From assembly GCF_002761755.1 (NCBI RefSeq), contig NZ_PEOG01000027.1, forward strand, positions 1 through 64,000: 64,000 nt of DNA, in the 5' to 3' direction. Positions within the stretch are counted from its first letter, which is position 1. Each line of letters opens with the position of its first letter. This document shows, one piece after another, positions 29,789-38,920 of the stretch. The notes beneath the pieces are model-generated. The model searched no databases and had not been told where the DNA came from. It worked only from the letters and a program-made list of their open reading frames with translations. This DNA is from Roseateles chitinivorans (GTDB lineage: Bacteria > Pseudomonadota > Gammaproteobacteria > Burkholderiales > Burkholderiaceae_C). Both the position numbers and the translations under genes were made by a program.

Positions 29789-30373
29789 ATGCGCTTCACC
29801 ACCGATTCCGGCCGATCCGCGATCCAGCGCGATCCCGGCGCCTATCCGCTGACGCTCTACTTCGACGGGGCCTGCCCGATCTGCAACGGCGAGATGCGCA
29901 ACCTGATGCTCCGTGACACGGCGGGCCTGCTGCGCTTCGTGGACATTGCCGCGCCGGGCTTTGCGGCCTTCCCGTCCGGCACCGACATGGCGGCGCTGAT
30001 GGGAAGCCTCCACGGCCTGCGGGCGGACGGGCGTCTGTCGACGGGCTCGGAGGTGCTGCGCCTGGCCTACCGCGCCGTCCAGCTCGACGGACTGGTCCGC
30101 TTCACCGAGCTGCCCGGCCTGCGCTGGCTCTTCGATCGCGCTTATCCGGTCGTCGCGCGCCATCGCTACCTGGTGCCGAAGCCGCTGGCCCGGCTGGTGC
30201 TCGAAACCGCGCTGCGCCGTGCCGCCGAACGCCGTGCCGGCGCCTCGGCCTGCCGCGCCGGTGCCTGTTCGATCGAGGCCCGGCATGACGCTTCGACCTC
30301 GCCGGGCGACCCCGCTCGTCCGTCCGCCAGCACGTCGTCCGCGGCAACGGTTCCCACCGGGGACGCATCATGA
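29789..30373 (+). CDS. DCC family thiol-disulfide oxidoreductase-like (DUF393)
   Basis: A 194-aa protein with the DCC signature LYFDGACPICNGEM (D-x-x-C-x-x-C) at residue ~24, then LLRFVDIAAPGF and YRAVQLDGLVRFTELPGLRW (the 'DCC1-like' core to ~residue 130). The C-terminal ~45 residues are low-complexity and include two more Cys (ACRAGACS). The family is thioredoxin-like with unknown substrates. AAAGGAGG sits five bases before the ATG. Its stop overlaps the SDR start (ATGA). Confidence 0.88.
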   Translation: MRFTTDSGRSAIQRDPGAYPLTLYFDGACPICNGEMRNLMLRDTAGLLRFVDIAAPGFAAFPSGTDMAALMGSLHGLRADGRLSTGSEVLRLAYRAVQLDGLVRFTELPGLRWLFDRAYPVVARHRYLVPKPLARLVLETALRRAAERRAGASACRAGACSIEARHDASTSPGDPARPSASTSSAATVPTGDAS

Positions 30374-31251
30374 GCGCCGCCCCGATCCGCTCGGTACTGG
30401 TCTGCGGCGCCAGCGGCTTCGTCGGCCGGCGCATCGTGCGCACGCTCCGCGAGGCAGGCCTGGCGGTGACCGCCGGCGATTCGCGCACGCAGGACTTCCA
30501 GCGCGACCTCAGTCCCGAGATCTGGTTGCCTCGCGTGACCGGCTTCGATGCCGTCGTGAATGCGGTCGGCCTGCTGCGGGACACGCCGCGCCGTCGGCTC
30601 GAGGCCATCCACCACGAGGCGCCGGTCGCGCTCTTCGAGGCTTGCGCCCGGGCTGGCGTCGCGCGGGTGGTCCAGATTTCCGCCAATGGCGTGGCGCAGA
30701 GCGCCACCCGCTACGCCACCACCAAGCGCGCCGCCGACGAGGCCCTGCTGCGCCTGCGCGCCGGGGGCCGCCTCGACGCCACCGTGCTGCGACCGAGCAT
30801 CGTCTTCGGCCGGGGCGGCGCGAGCGCGGCGCTGTTCATGACCCTGGCCCGGCTGCCGCTGCTGGTGTTGCCGCGGGCGGCGGTCCAGGCACGCGTCCAG
30901 CCGGTCGCGGTGCAGGATGTCGCGCAGGCGGTGCTGCGGCTGTTGCAGGACGGCGGGCCCGAGCTGGTCACCGCCGTCGGTCCGCGCGCGCTCAGCCTGT
31001 CCGCCTTCATCGGCGAGCTGCGCCGCCAGAACGGGCATGCGCCGGCGCGGGTGCTGCCCTTGCCGGATGCACCGAGCCGCTGGAGCGCCCGGCTGGGTGA
31101 TCTGGTCAGCGCGCAGCCTTGGAGCAGTGAGAGCCTGGCGCTGCTGGAGCAGGACAACATCGGCGACGCCGCTGCCTTCGAGCGTGTGCTCGGACGCCCG
31201 GCCGTTCCGGTCGAACGTTTCGTGGAGGCCGCATGGGCATCGGGCGTGTGA
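30370..31251 (+). CDS. NAD(P)-binding SDR/epimerase family protein
   Basis: A 293-aa atypical short-chain dehydrogenase. The nucleotide site is VLVCGASGFVGRRIV (G-x-x-G-x-x-G) at the N-terminus, followed by VVNAVGLL and VVQISANG. RYATTKRAADEALL has the Y-x-x-x-K segment, in which the catalytic Tyr and Lys are kept. VLRPSIVFG resembles the complex I NDUFA9-like branch. The substrate is unknown. It is coupled by ATGA to the DCC gene and overlaps the DoxX-like gene by 19 bases, so all three are one message. Confidence 0.9.
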   Translation: MSAAPIRSVLVCGASGFVGRRIVRTLREAGLAVTAGDSRTQDFQRDLSPEIWLPRVTGFDAVVNAVGLLRDTPRRRLEAIHHEAPVALFEACARAGVARVVQISANGVAQSATRYATTKRAADEALLRLRAGGRLDATVLRPSIVFGRGGASAALFMTLARLPLLVLPRAAVQARVQPVAVQDVAQAVLRLLQDGGPELVTAVGPRALSLSAFIGELRRQNGHAPARVLPLPDAPSRWSARLGDLVSAQPWSSESLALLEQDNIGDAAAFERVLGRPAVPVERFVEAAWASGV

Positions 31252-31622
31252 ATTTCCGCCACCGCCGCACCCGGGTGGTGGCGCGTGCCGGGCTGATCGC
31301 GCTGTGGCTCGCCACCGGCGTGGTCAGCCTGATCGAGCTCGACGGCCAGAGCCGCGCGCTGATGGTGTCCGCCGGCACGCCCGAGGCCTGGATCGCGCCG
31401 GTGATCGTGGCAGGCGCGCTGGTGGACCTGATGATCGGCCTGGCGATGTGGCGCTGGCACCGCCGCTGGGTCTACCGGTTGGCCGGCGCGGTGATGCTGC
31501 TGATGACCGCGGTGGCGACGGTGATCCTGCCGACGCTGTGGCTGGATCCCCTGGGCAGCCTGACCAAGAACCTGCCGATCGCGATCCTGCTGCTGATCCT
31601 CGACGAGGATGCGCCGGCCTGA
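31233..31622 (+). CDS. DoxX-like family membrane protein
   Basis: A 129-aa protein with four hydrophobic helices (ARAGLIALWLATGVVSLI, WIAPVIVAGALVDLMIGLAM, RLAGAVMLLMTAVATVILPT, LPIAILLLILDED). This matches the DoxX-like/DUF4149-size membrane families, most closely DoxX-like. GGAGG lies five bases before the ATG, inside the SDR gene. With the SDR it may form a membrane redox or quinone-linked unit, but that is inference. Confidence 0.82.
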   Translation: MGIGRVNFRHRRTRVVARAGLIALWLATGVVSLIELDGQSRALMVSAGTPEAWIAPVIVAGALVDLMIGLAMWRWHRRWVYRLAGAVMLLMTAVATVILPTLWLDPLGSLTKNLPIAILLLILDEDAPA

Positions 31623-31688
31623 GACCCGGCCATCGCCCGGCGGCAGATTTCGGAACCTGACAACAACACCTCCAGGGAGGAACCCACC

Positions 31689-32165
31689 ATGAACACCTAT
31701 CTCGTCGTCAAGTGGCTGCACATCGTCTCGAGCGTGCTGCTGGCCGGCACCGGCTTCGGCTCGGCCTTCTACCTGTTCTTCGCCAACCGCAGCGGCTCGA
31801 TCGCGGCGCAGGCGGTGGTCGCGCGGCTGGTCAAGCGCGCGGACTACTGGTTCACCACGCCGGCGGTGATCGTGCAGCCGGTCACCGGCGTGTGGCTGGC
31901 GATGCAGGCGGGCTGGACGCTGGACACGCCCTGGCTGGCCCTGTCGATCGGGCTCTACCTGCTGGCCGGCGCCTGCTGGCTGCCGGTGGTGTGGCTGCAG
32001 ATCCAGCTCTCGAAGATGGCGGACGCCGCGCTGGCCAGCGGCCAGCCGCTGCCGGCGCGCTACTGGCGCTACGCCCGCTGGTGGGAGGGCCTGGGCTATC
32101 CGGCCTTCATCGCGGTGCTGGTGGTCTTCTACCTCATGGTGAACAAGCCGGCGCTCTGGGGGTGA
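31689..32165 (+). CDS. DUF2269 family membrane protein
   Basis: A 158-aa protein with four membrane helices. It begins MNTYLVVKWLHIVSSVLLAG, with the conserved His in the first helix, and shows TTPAVIVQPVTGVWLAMQAG and GYPAFIAVLVVFYLMV. These are DUF2269 marks; the buried His residues suggest a heme or metal role in the family, which is not proven. GGAGG lies eight bases before the ATG. It is the last gene of the GbsR-led run, 66 bases after the DoxX-like gene. Confidence 0.85.
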   Translation: MNTYLVVKWLHIVSSVLLAGTGFGSAFYLFFANRSGSIAAQAVVARLVKRADYWFTTPAVIVQPVTGVWLAMQAGWTLDTPWLALSIGLYLLAGACWLPVVWLQIQLSKMADAALASGQPLPARYWRYARWWEGLGYPAFIAVLVVFYLMVNKPALWG

Positions 32166-32238
32166 GGCCCGGGTGGCGAGGCCGGGGATCGCCCCGACGC
32201 GGCAGCGGGATCGGCGACTCCCGCCACAATCCCGCCCC

Positions 32239-32754
32239 ATGAGCTTCGAACCCACCCCGCTGCTGGACATGGCCAGCCCCGAGGCCAAGCGGGCCTCCTA
32301 CGACACCCTGGTCGCGCAGACGCAGGCCCTGCTGCACGGCGAGCGCGACTGGATCGCCAACCTCGCCCAGTTCTCGGCGCTGGTGTTCAACGCCGTGCCG
32401 ACGCTGAACTGGGCCGGCTTCTACCTGGTGAATCCGAAGGACGACCAGGAGCTGGTGCTCGGTCCGTTCCAGGGCAAGGTCGCCTGCGTGCGCATTCCCT
32501 TCAGCCGCGGCGTGTGCGGCGCCTGCGCCCGCACGCGCGAGCTTCAGTTGGTCGAGGACGTCCACGCCTTCCCCGGCCACATCGCCTGCGACGCGGCCTC
32601 GCGCTCGGAACTGGTGCTGCCGGTGATCGCCGGCGGCGTGCTGCGCGCGGTCTTCGACCTGGACAGCCCCGAGCCCGCCCGCTTCGACACCCTCGACGCC
32701 GCCGGCTTCCAGCGTGCGCTGGAGGTGCTGGTCGCCGGCACCGACTGGGCCTGA
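32239..32754 (+). CDS. msrC: free methionine-(R)-sulfoxide reductase (GAF type)
   Basis: A 171-aa GAF-domain enzyme close to E. coli YebR/MsrC. The three family Cys are present: VACVRIPFSRGVCGACA (two) and HIACDAAS (third, catalytic). LNWAGFYLV and SELVLPV mark the GAF core. It reduces free Met-R-sulfoxide using thioredoxin. A CACAAT -10 ends eight bases before the ATG, so the message may be nearly leaderless. The cpdB start is five bases past its stop. Confidence 0.93.
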   Translation: MSFEPTPLLDMASPEAKRASYDTLVAQTQALLHGERDWIANLAQFSALVFNAVPTLNWAGFYLVNPKDDQELVLGPFQGKVACVRIPFSRGVCGACARTRELQLVEDVHAFPGHIACDAASRSELVLPVIAGGVLRAVFDLDSPEPARFDTLDAAGFQRALEVLVAGTDWA

Positions 32755-32759
32755 GCCGC

Positions 32760-34718
<1,959 letters not shown>

Positions 34719-34754
34719 TCGGCTTCGCGCCCGCCGCAGGGCGCTCCGGAAACG

Positions 34755-34781
34755 ACAACGGCCGCTCGACGCGGCCGTTGT
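34755..34781. terminator. terminator between cpdB and the rod-like gene
   Basis: ACAACGGCCGC and GCGGCCGTTGT arms, five-base loop, short T-run. It serves the two converging genes. Confidence 0.75.
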
Positions 34782-34801
34782 TCATGGCTCAGGCACCTGG
34801 C

Positions 34802-35107
34802 TCAGACATGGATGTCCAGCAGCGCGCCTTCCGCCCGGATCTGCGTCTGCAAGACGCGCAGGTTGGCCACGTACGCGTACGTGGCCGACTTCTGCTCGAC
34901 GATGTCCGTCGCCAGGTCCTCGCCCGGGGCGGGCAGCTTTTCGACCCGGGTCGTCACGCCATTGCCGTCGGCGGCGGTCTCGGCCTCGATGCGCTCGCGG
35001 CGATAGCCCGGCGTCGCGACATTGGCGATGTTGTTCGCGGACGCCCGCAGCCGTTCATTGGCGGCGGACATCCCGGACAAGGCGGTCGACAGGCTGACGG
35101 TGGACAT
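34802..35107 (-). CDS. orphan flagellar basal-body rod-like protein
   Basis: A 101-aa protein with the flagellar rod/hook N-terminal motif (TALSGMSAANERLRASANNI, then ANVATPGYRR) and a C-terminal helix that ends in a rod-like segment (SATYAYVANLRVLQTQI). It is shorter than FlgB or FlgC (~130-150 aa) and lies alone, far from any flagellar gene. It could be a paralog with a structural role or a remnant. The tail helix is intact, so polymerisation is possible. No strong ribosome site was identified. Confidence 0.7.
   Translation of the reverse strand: MSTVSLSTALSGMSAANERLRASANNIANVATPGYRRERIEAETAADGNGVTTRVEKLPAPGEDLATDIVEQKSATYAYVANLRVLQTQIRAEGALLDIHV
34865..34886. repeat. 22-base perfect palindrome inside the rod-like gene
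   Basis: GGCCACGTACG followed by its exact complement. It encodes the ATYAYVA stretch. It may be a binding site or only a codon-driven coincidence. Confidence 0.6.
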
Positions 35108-35183
35108 GGGTTTCTTTCCAGTGACCCGGCCTCAAGCGCACGGGCATGTCGCCGTCATCGGCAGATTCCGGAGGATCTTTAGA

Positions 35184-35212
35184 AAAGAAATGGCTTTCCC
35201 CGCCATTTCTTT
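35184..35212. terminator. hairpin between the rod-like gene and the GGDEF gene
   Basis: AAAGAAATGGC and GCCATTTCTTT arms around a seven-base loop. It lies past the stop of the minus-strand GGDEF gene. It is A/T-rich, unlike the surroundings. Confidence 0.7.
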
Positions 35213-35296
35213 GGATCGTCGATCCGCTATTCGCCCAAATCACCCAAATGACCCAAAGCGCCCGGATCACCGGGGCGCCGCCGAGGGGTCGGGGCC

Positions 35297-36226
35297 TCAG
35301 GCGCCCGCCAGTTCCTCGAAGCTCCCGCTCGAGATGAACACCCGGACCGAGTCGCCGCCGGAGGCCTTGGCCTCGGTGCAGGCCAGTTGGCCGGCGCCCA
35401 GCACCGCGTCGACGGTGTCCAGCGAGGGCTGCAGCTGCACGACGCCCAGGCTGGCCTTCACCCGGGCGCGGTGCAGGCCCCAGCGCAGCCGGAAGCTGGC
35501 GATGGACGAGCGGATCTTCTCGGCCACGATCTGGGCGTAATGCTGGTCGCAATCGGGCAGCAGCACCACGAAATGATCGTTCTCCAGCCGCGCGACGGTG
35601 TCGGACGCCCGCACCTTGGTGATCAGCATCTGGCCCAGGCCGTACAGGAAATGGTCGGCGACTTCGGCGCCCATGCCCTGGATGACCTCGGTGAAGCGGT
35701 CGATGTCGACGAACAGCACCGACACCGGTTCATGGCGGCGGCTGCCGACATGCTCGGCCAGGCGGCGCTCCATCTCCCGGCGGTTGGCGAGCTCGGTCAC
35801 CTCGTCGTGCTTGGCGGACCAGGTCGGCTGCAGCCGCTGCTGACGGGCGGCGGTGACGTCCTCGACGATCCACATCGCCTCGCCGGCGGGTTGCTCCCAG
35901 TGCACCGGGGTGGCCTGGAGCCGGCCCCAGAAGCGCGAACCGTCGCGGCGGACGAACTCGACCTCCTCGTCCAGCGGCCGCCCGCCGCCGAAGGCGGTGC
36001 CCATGCGGGTTTGCAGCGCCTGGTGGGCGGCATCGGACACGACCGAGCCGCGCTGGTCGGTGCCGCTCAGGTCGGTGTCGTCCCCATGTCCGAACAGGTG
36101 GTTGAAATGCTCGCTGACCACCTCGAAACGGCCGGCGGCCACGAAGGCCACGGCCAGCGGCGCCCGCACCAGCAGCGCCCGCATGCGGGCGGCGATCGGG
36201 TCGGCGGCGTCGTGTTGGGATTGCAT
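35297..36226 (-). CDS. PAS-GGDEF protein with a degenerate catalytic site
   Basis: A 309-aa cytoplasmic protein. A PAS-like domain (residues ~15-125) contains VEFVRRDGSRFWGRLQATPV and AMWIVEDVTAARQQ. A GGDEF domain follows (135-300), with HDEVTELANRREMERRL and VSVLFVDIDRFTEVI. At the GGDEF position it reads RLENDHFVVLLP, so residues 215-219 are ENDHF. Loss of both Gly and the Glu means no diguanylate cyclase activity is expected. It may bind GTP or a partner as a sensor. No EAL domain is present. AGGAGA precedes the ATG. Confidence 0.88.
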   Translation of the reverse strand: MQSQHDAADPIAARMRALLVRAPLAVAFVAAGRFEVVSEHFNHLFGHGDDTDLSGTDQRGSVVSDAAHQALQTRMGTAFGGGRPLDEEVEFVRRDGSRFWGRLQATPVHWEQPAGEAMWIVEDVTAARQQRLQPTWSAKHDEVTELANRREMERRLAEHVGSRRHEPVSVLFVDIDRFTEVIQGMGAEVADHFLYGLGQMLITKVRASDTVARLENDHFVVLLPDCDQHYAQIVAEKIRSSIASFRLRWGLHRARVKASLGVVQLQPSLDTVDAVLGAGQLACTEAKASGGDSVRVFISSGSFEELAGA

Positions 36227-36317
36227 GTCGTCTCCTGGCGTATGGCGAAGGTGTACCTGTTTTGATCAGGCCTGGGAACCCCGGACAGGCCCCCGTTCCG
36301 GCGCCCGGACGGCTGCC

Positions 36318-37775
36318 TCAGGGCGGCGGCGGTGCGATCTGTTCCGCCCAGTCGTACAGGGCCGACAGGATGTCCCCGGCGCGTTCGTCTTCCGACTCCT
36401 CCGCCGCCTGGGCCAGCGTGTCGATGCGCTCGAAGAAGGCTTCCAGCGTCTGCGCCCCGCCCTCGCCCGCGTGCAGCCGCGCGGCGCGGTGGTGCTCCCA
36501 GCGTGCCACCTCGTCGCCGCTCAGGCTGTCCGGGAAGTTGCGGGCGCGGTAGCGGAACAGGAGCTCCTCCAGCCGCCCGTCCTCGAACGCGACCTTGCCC
36601 TGCGCGACGCGATCGGCCAGCGCCTCGGGCGACAGCCCTCGCAGCCGCTCGAGCGCACGCCGGTCGTCGTTGGAGACGAAGCCGCCGTACAGGTCCTCGT
36701 CGACATCGACGCCGCCCTCGCCGGTCGGGCGCTGGAACACCCGCGACCAGACCTGGGCCAGTTCCCCGCCGCGGGTGGCCAGCGTGTCCGCGTGCGCCAG
36801 GCCCCGGGCGATGTCCAGGCCCCAGCGCGCGGCCATCTCCGGCGACAGGATCTTGAGCGCCGAGATCACGATCGGCGACTTGTTCAGATGGATGGTCTTG
36901 ATCGGCAGCCGCGTCACGCCGTCAGGCAGCTCATCCTGCTTGGTGTAGAGGCGCAGCCGGATCGCCTCGGCGTCCAGCCCGAGCAGCTCCGCCGGATCGC
37001 TGGCCAGGTCCCAGACGATCAGTTCGTTCTTGTTGGTCGGATGCGGCGCCAGCGGCCACACCAGGGCGATGCAGCCCCGGTCCGGGCCATACATGCCCGA
37101 CACATGCAGGAAGGGCCGGTTCGTGCCGATCTCGGCCCAGACGGCGTCCTTGCGGCGCAGCTTCAGGCAGAAGTCCCACAGCCGCGGCTGCGCCTGCCGG
37201 ACCCGTCGGGCCAGCGCGATGGTGGCGCGCACGTCGGACAGCGCGTCGTGCGCCGCCTCGTGGGCCAGGCCGTTGGCGGCGGTCAGGTGCTCCAGCTTGA
37301 AGGACGGCCGGCCGTCCTCGTGCCTCGGCCACTGGATGCCCTCGGGCCGCAGCGCATAAGCGCAGCGCACGACGTCCAGCAGGTCCCAGCGACCGCAGTC
37401 GTTCTGCCACTCGCGGCCATAGGGATCGATCAGGTTGCGCCAAAAGAGGAAGCGGGTGACCTCGTCGTCGAAGCGGATGGTGTTGTAGCCCAGGCCCACC
37501 GTGCCCGGGCGCGACAGCTCGGCATGGATGGCGGCGGCGAAACGGTGCTCGGGCAGGCCCTGCTCGGCGCAGGTCTGCGGCAGGATGCCGGTCAGCAGGC
37601 AGGACTCGGGATCGGGCAGCGTGTCGGTGGGCGGCTGGCAATAGACCATCAGCGGCTCGCCGATCTCGTTCAGCTCGGCATCGGTGCGGATGCCGGCGAA
37701 CTGGGCCGGGCGATCGCGGCGCGGCACGCGCCCGAAGGTCTCGTAGTCGTGCCAGTAGAAAGTCATCTCATGCAT
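36318..37775 (-). CDS. sbcB: exodeoxyribonuclease I
   Basis: A 485-aa DEDDh exonuclease. Motif I is FYWHDYETFGRVPRRDRPAQ at the N-terminus, followed by the DnaQ-like core (LGYNTIRFDDEVTRFLFWRN; NGLAHEAAHDALSDVRATIALA with the DEDDh residues). The C-terminal ExoI-specific SH3-like and helical domains span ~200-480. It degrades single-stranded DNA 3'-5' in recombination and repair. The length fits E. coli SbcB (475). The tail is short and acidic, ending in PPPP. It stands alone between the GGDEF and CPBP genes. Confidence 0.95.
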   Translation of the reverse strand: MHEMTFYWHDYETFGRVPRRDRPAQFAGIRTDAELNEIGEPLMVYCQPPTDTLPDPESCLLTGILPQTCAEQGLPEHRFAAAIHAELSRPGTVGLGYNTIRFDDEVTRFLFWRNLIDPYGREWQNDCGRWDLLDVVRCAYALRPEGIQWPRHEDGRPSFKLEHLTAANGLAHEAAHDALSDVRATIALARRVRQAQPRLWDFCLKLRRKDAVWAEIGTNRPFLHVSGMYGPDRGCIALVWPLAPHPTNKNELIVWDLASDPAELLGLDAEAIRLRLYTKQDELPDGVTRLPIKTIHLNKSPIVISALKILSPEMAARWGLDIARGLAHADTLATRGGELAQVWSRVFQRPTGEGGVDVDEDLYGGFVSNDDRRALERLRGLSPEALADRVAQGKVAFEDGRLEELLFRYRARNFPDSLSGDEVARWEHHRAARLHAGEGGAQTLEAFFERIDTLAQAAEESEDERAGDILSALYDWAEQIAPPPP

Positions 37776-37858
37776 GGGGCGGCACGATACCTCAGCCTCA
37801 TGGATACTTCGGCGCCCCGCGCGGTCCTTCCGCCAACCTGACGCCTATCCCTCCGAAG

Positions 37859-38725
37859 ATGCCGCTCAGTCACCTGCTCCTGTGCTTGTCGATCGTCGCC
37901 GCGCTGCTGCCGGTCCGGGCGCCGTGGCCCTGGTTGTCCCTACTGATCATGGCGGTCACCGCCGGACAGATCCATGGTCAGCTGACGGTCGCCGCCCTCG
38001 TGCCGGTGGCCGCGATGGCGGCACTGGCCTGGATGGCGATCGCCGCGCGTCACCGGCCACGGCGCGAGGCGGTGCTGATGGCACTGATGCTGGTCGTCGG
38101 CCTGGCGCTGGCGCTGCATCTGCTGCCGGGCTTCCTGAATCCGACCTACCTGGTGGCGGCCTCCGACGCGCGGCCGCCGACGTTGCGTCATCTGAACTTC
38201 GACAAGGGCGTGGCCGGGATGCTGATGCTGGTGGTGCTGGCTTCGCAGCAGCGGCGCCGCGCCGAGGGCCTCTCATTGGCCCCCGCCCCCGGCCTGCCGT
38301 CCGCCGCGCTCTGGGCAACGGTCGCCGCGACGCTGGCACTGCCCTGGCTGCTGGCGGTGGTCGGCGGCCTCGGGCGCCCCACGCTGCGCTGGCCGGACAA
38401 CGCCGGGCTGTTCCTGGCGTCCAACCTCTTCCTGACCTGCGTCGCCGAGGAAGCCGCCTTCCGCGGCGTGATCCAGGGACTGCTGGCGCGGCGCCTGGGC
38501 ACCGACCTGCGGACCGTCAACGGCTGGCTGCCGGTGCTGCTGGCGGCGGTGCTCTTCGGCATGGCGCACGCGGCCGGCGGGCCGCTTTACGTCGGGTTGG
38601 CGATGCTGGCCGGGCTCGGCTACGGCTTGGCCTATGCGCTGAGCGCCCGCATCGAGGTCGCCATCGGCCTGCATTTCGCGCTCAACGCGCTGGTGTTCCT
38701 GACGCTGGACCTGCGCATCGGCTGA
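37859..38725 (+). CDS. CPBP family intramembrane glutamic protease
   Basis: A 288-aa membrane protein with about eight hydrophobic segments. The three CPBP motifs are present: EEAAFRGVIQGLL (Glu-Glu and Arg), FGMAHAAGGPLYVG (His) and HFALNALVF (His and Asn). These form the active site of Abi/Rce1-like intramembrane proteases. The physiological substrate is unknown. There is no good Shine-Dalgarno before the ATG. It diverges from sbcB by 83 bases, and 195 empty bases follow before mrcA. Confidence 0.9.
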   Translation: MPLSHLLLCLSIVAALLPVRAPWPWLSLLIMAVTAGQIHGQLTVAALVPVAAMAALAWMAIAARHRPRREAVLMALMLVVGLALALHLLPGFLNPTYLVAASDARPPTLRHLNFDKGVAGMLMLVVLASQQRRRAEGLSLAPAPGLPSAALWATVAATLALPWLLAVVGGLGRPTLRWPDNAGLFLASNLFLTCVAEEAAFRGVIQGLLARRLGTDLRTVNGWLPVLLAAVLFGMAHAAGGPLYVGLAMLAGLGYGLAYALSARIEVAIGLHFALNALVFLTLDLRIG

Positions 38726-38920
38726 CGCCGGATGGACGCCCCGGGGTGCGGCGGTTGCGCGGGCATGGCGCCTGCCGCAAGCCGGTCCAGGGCCACCGCC
38801 GGCGGGGTGCCGTAGGCGGTTCGTGTGTCTCCCGTGTACGGATTGTTGCCGTCGGCATGCTGGCCGGGACAGGCCAGCTTGTCTGACGATAATCCGCCGA
38901 CCTGAACTCGTGCGCCCCGC

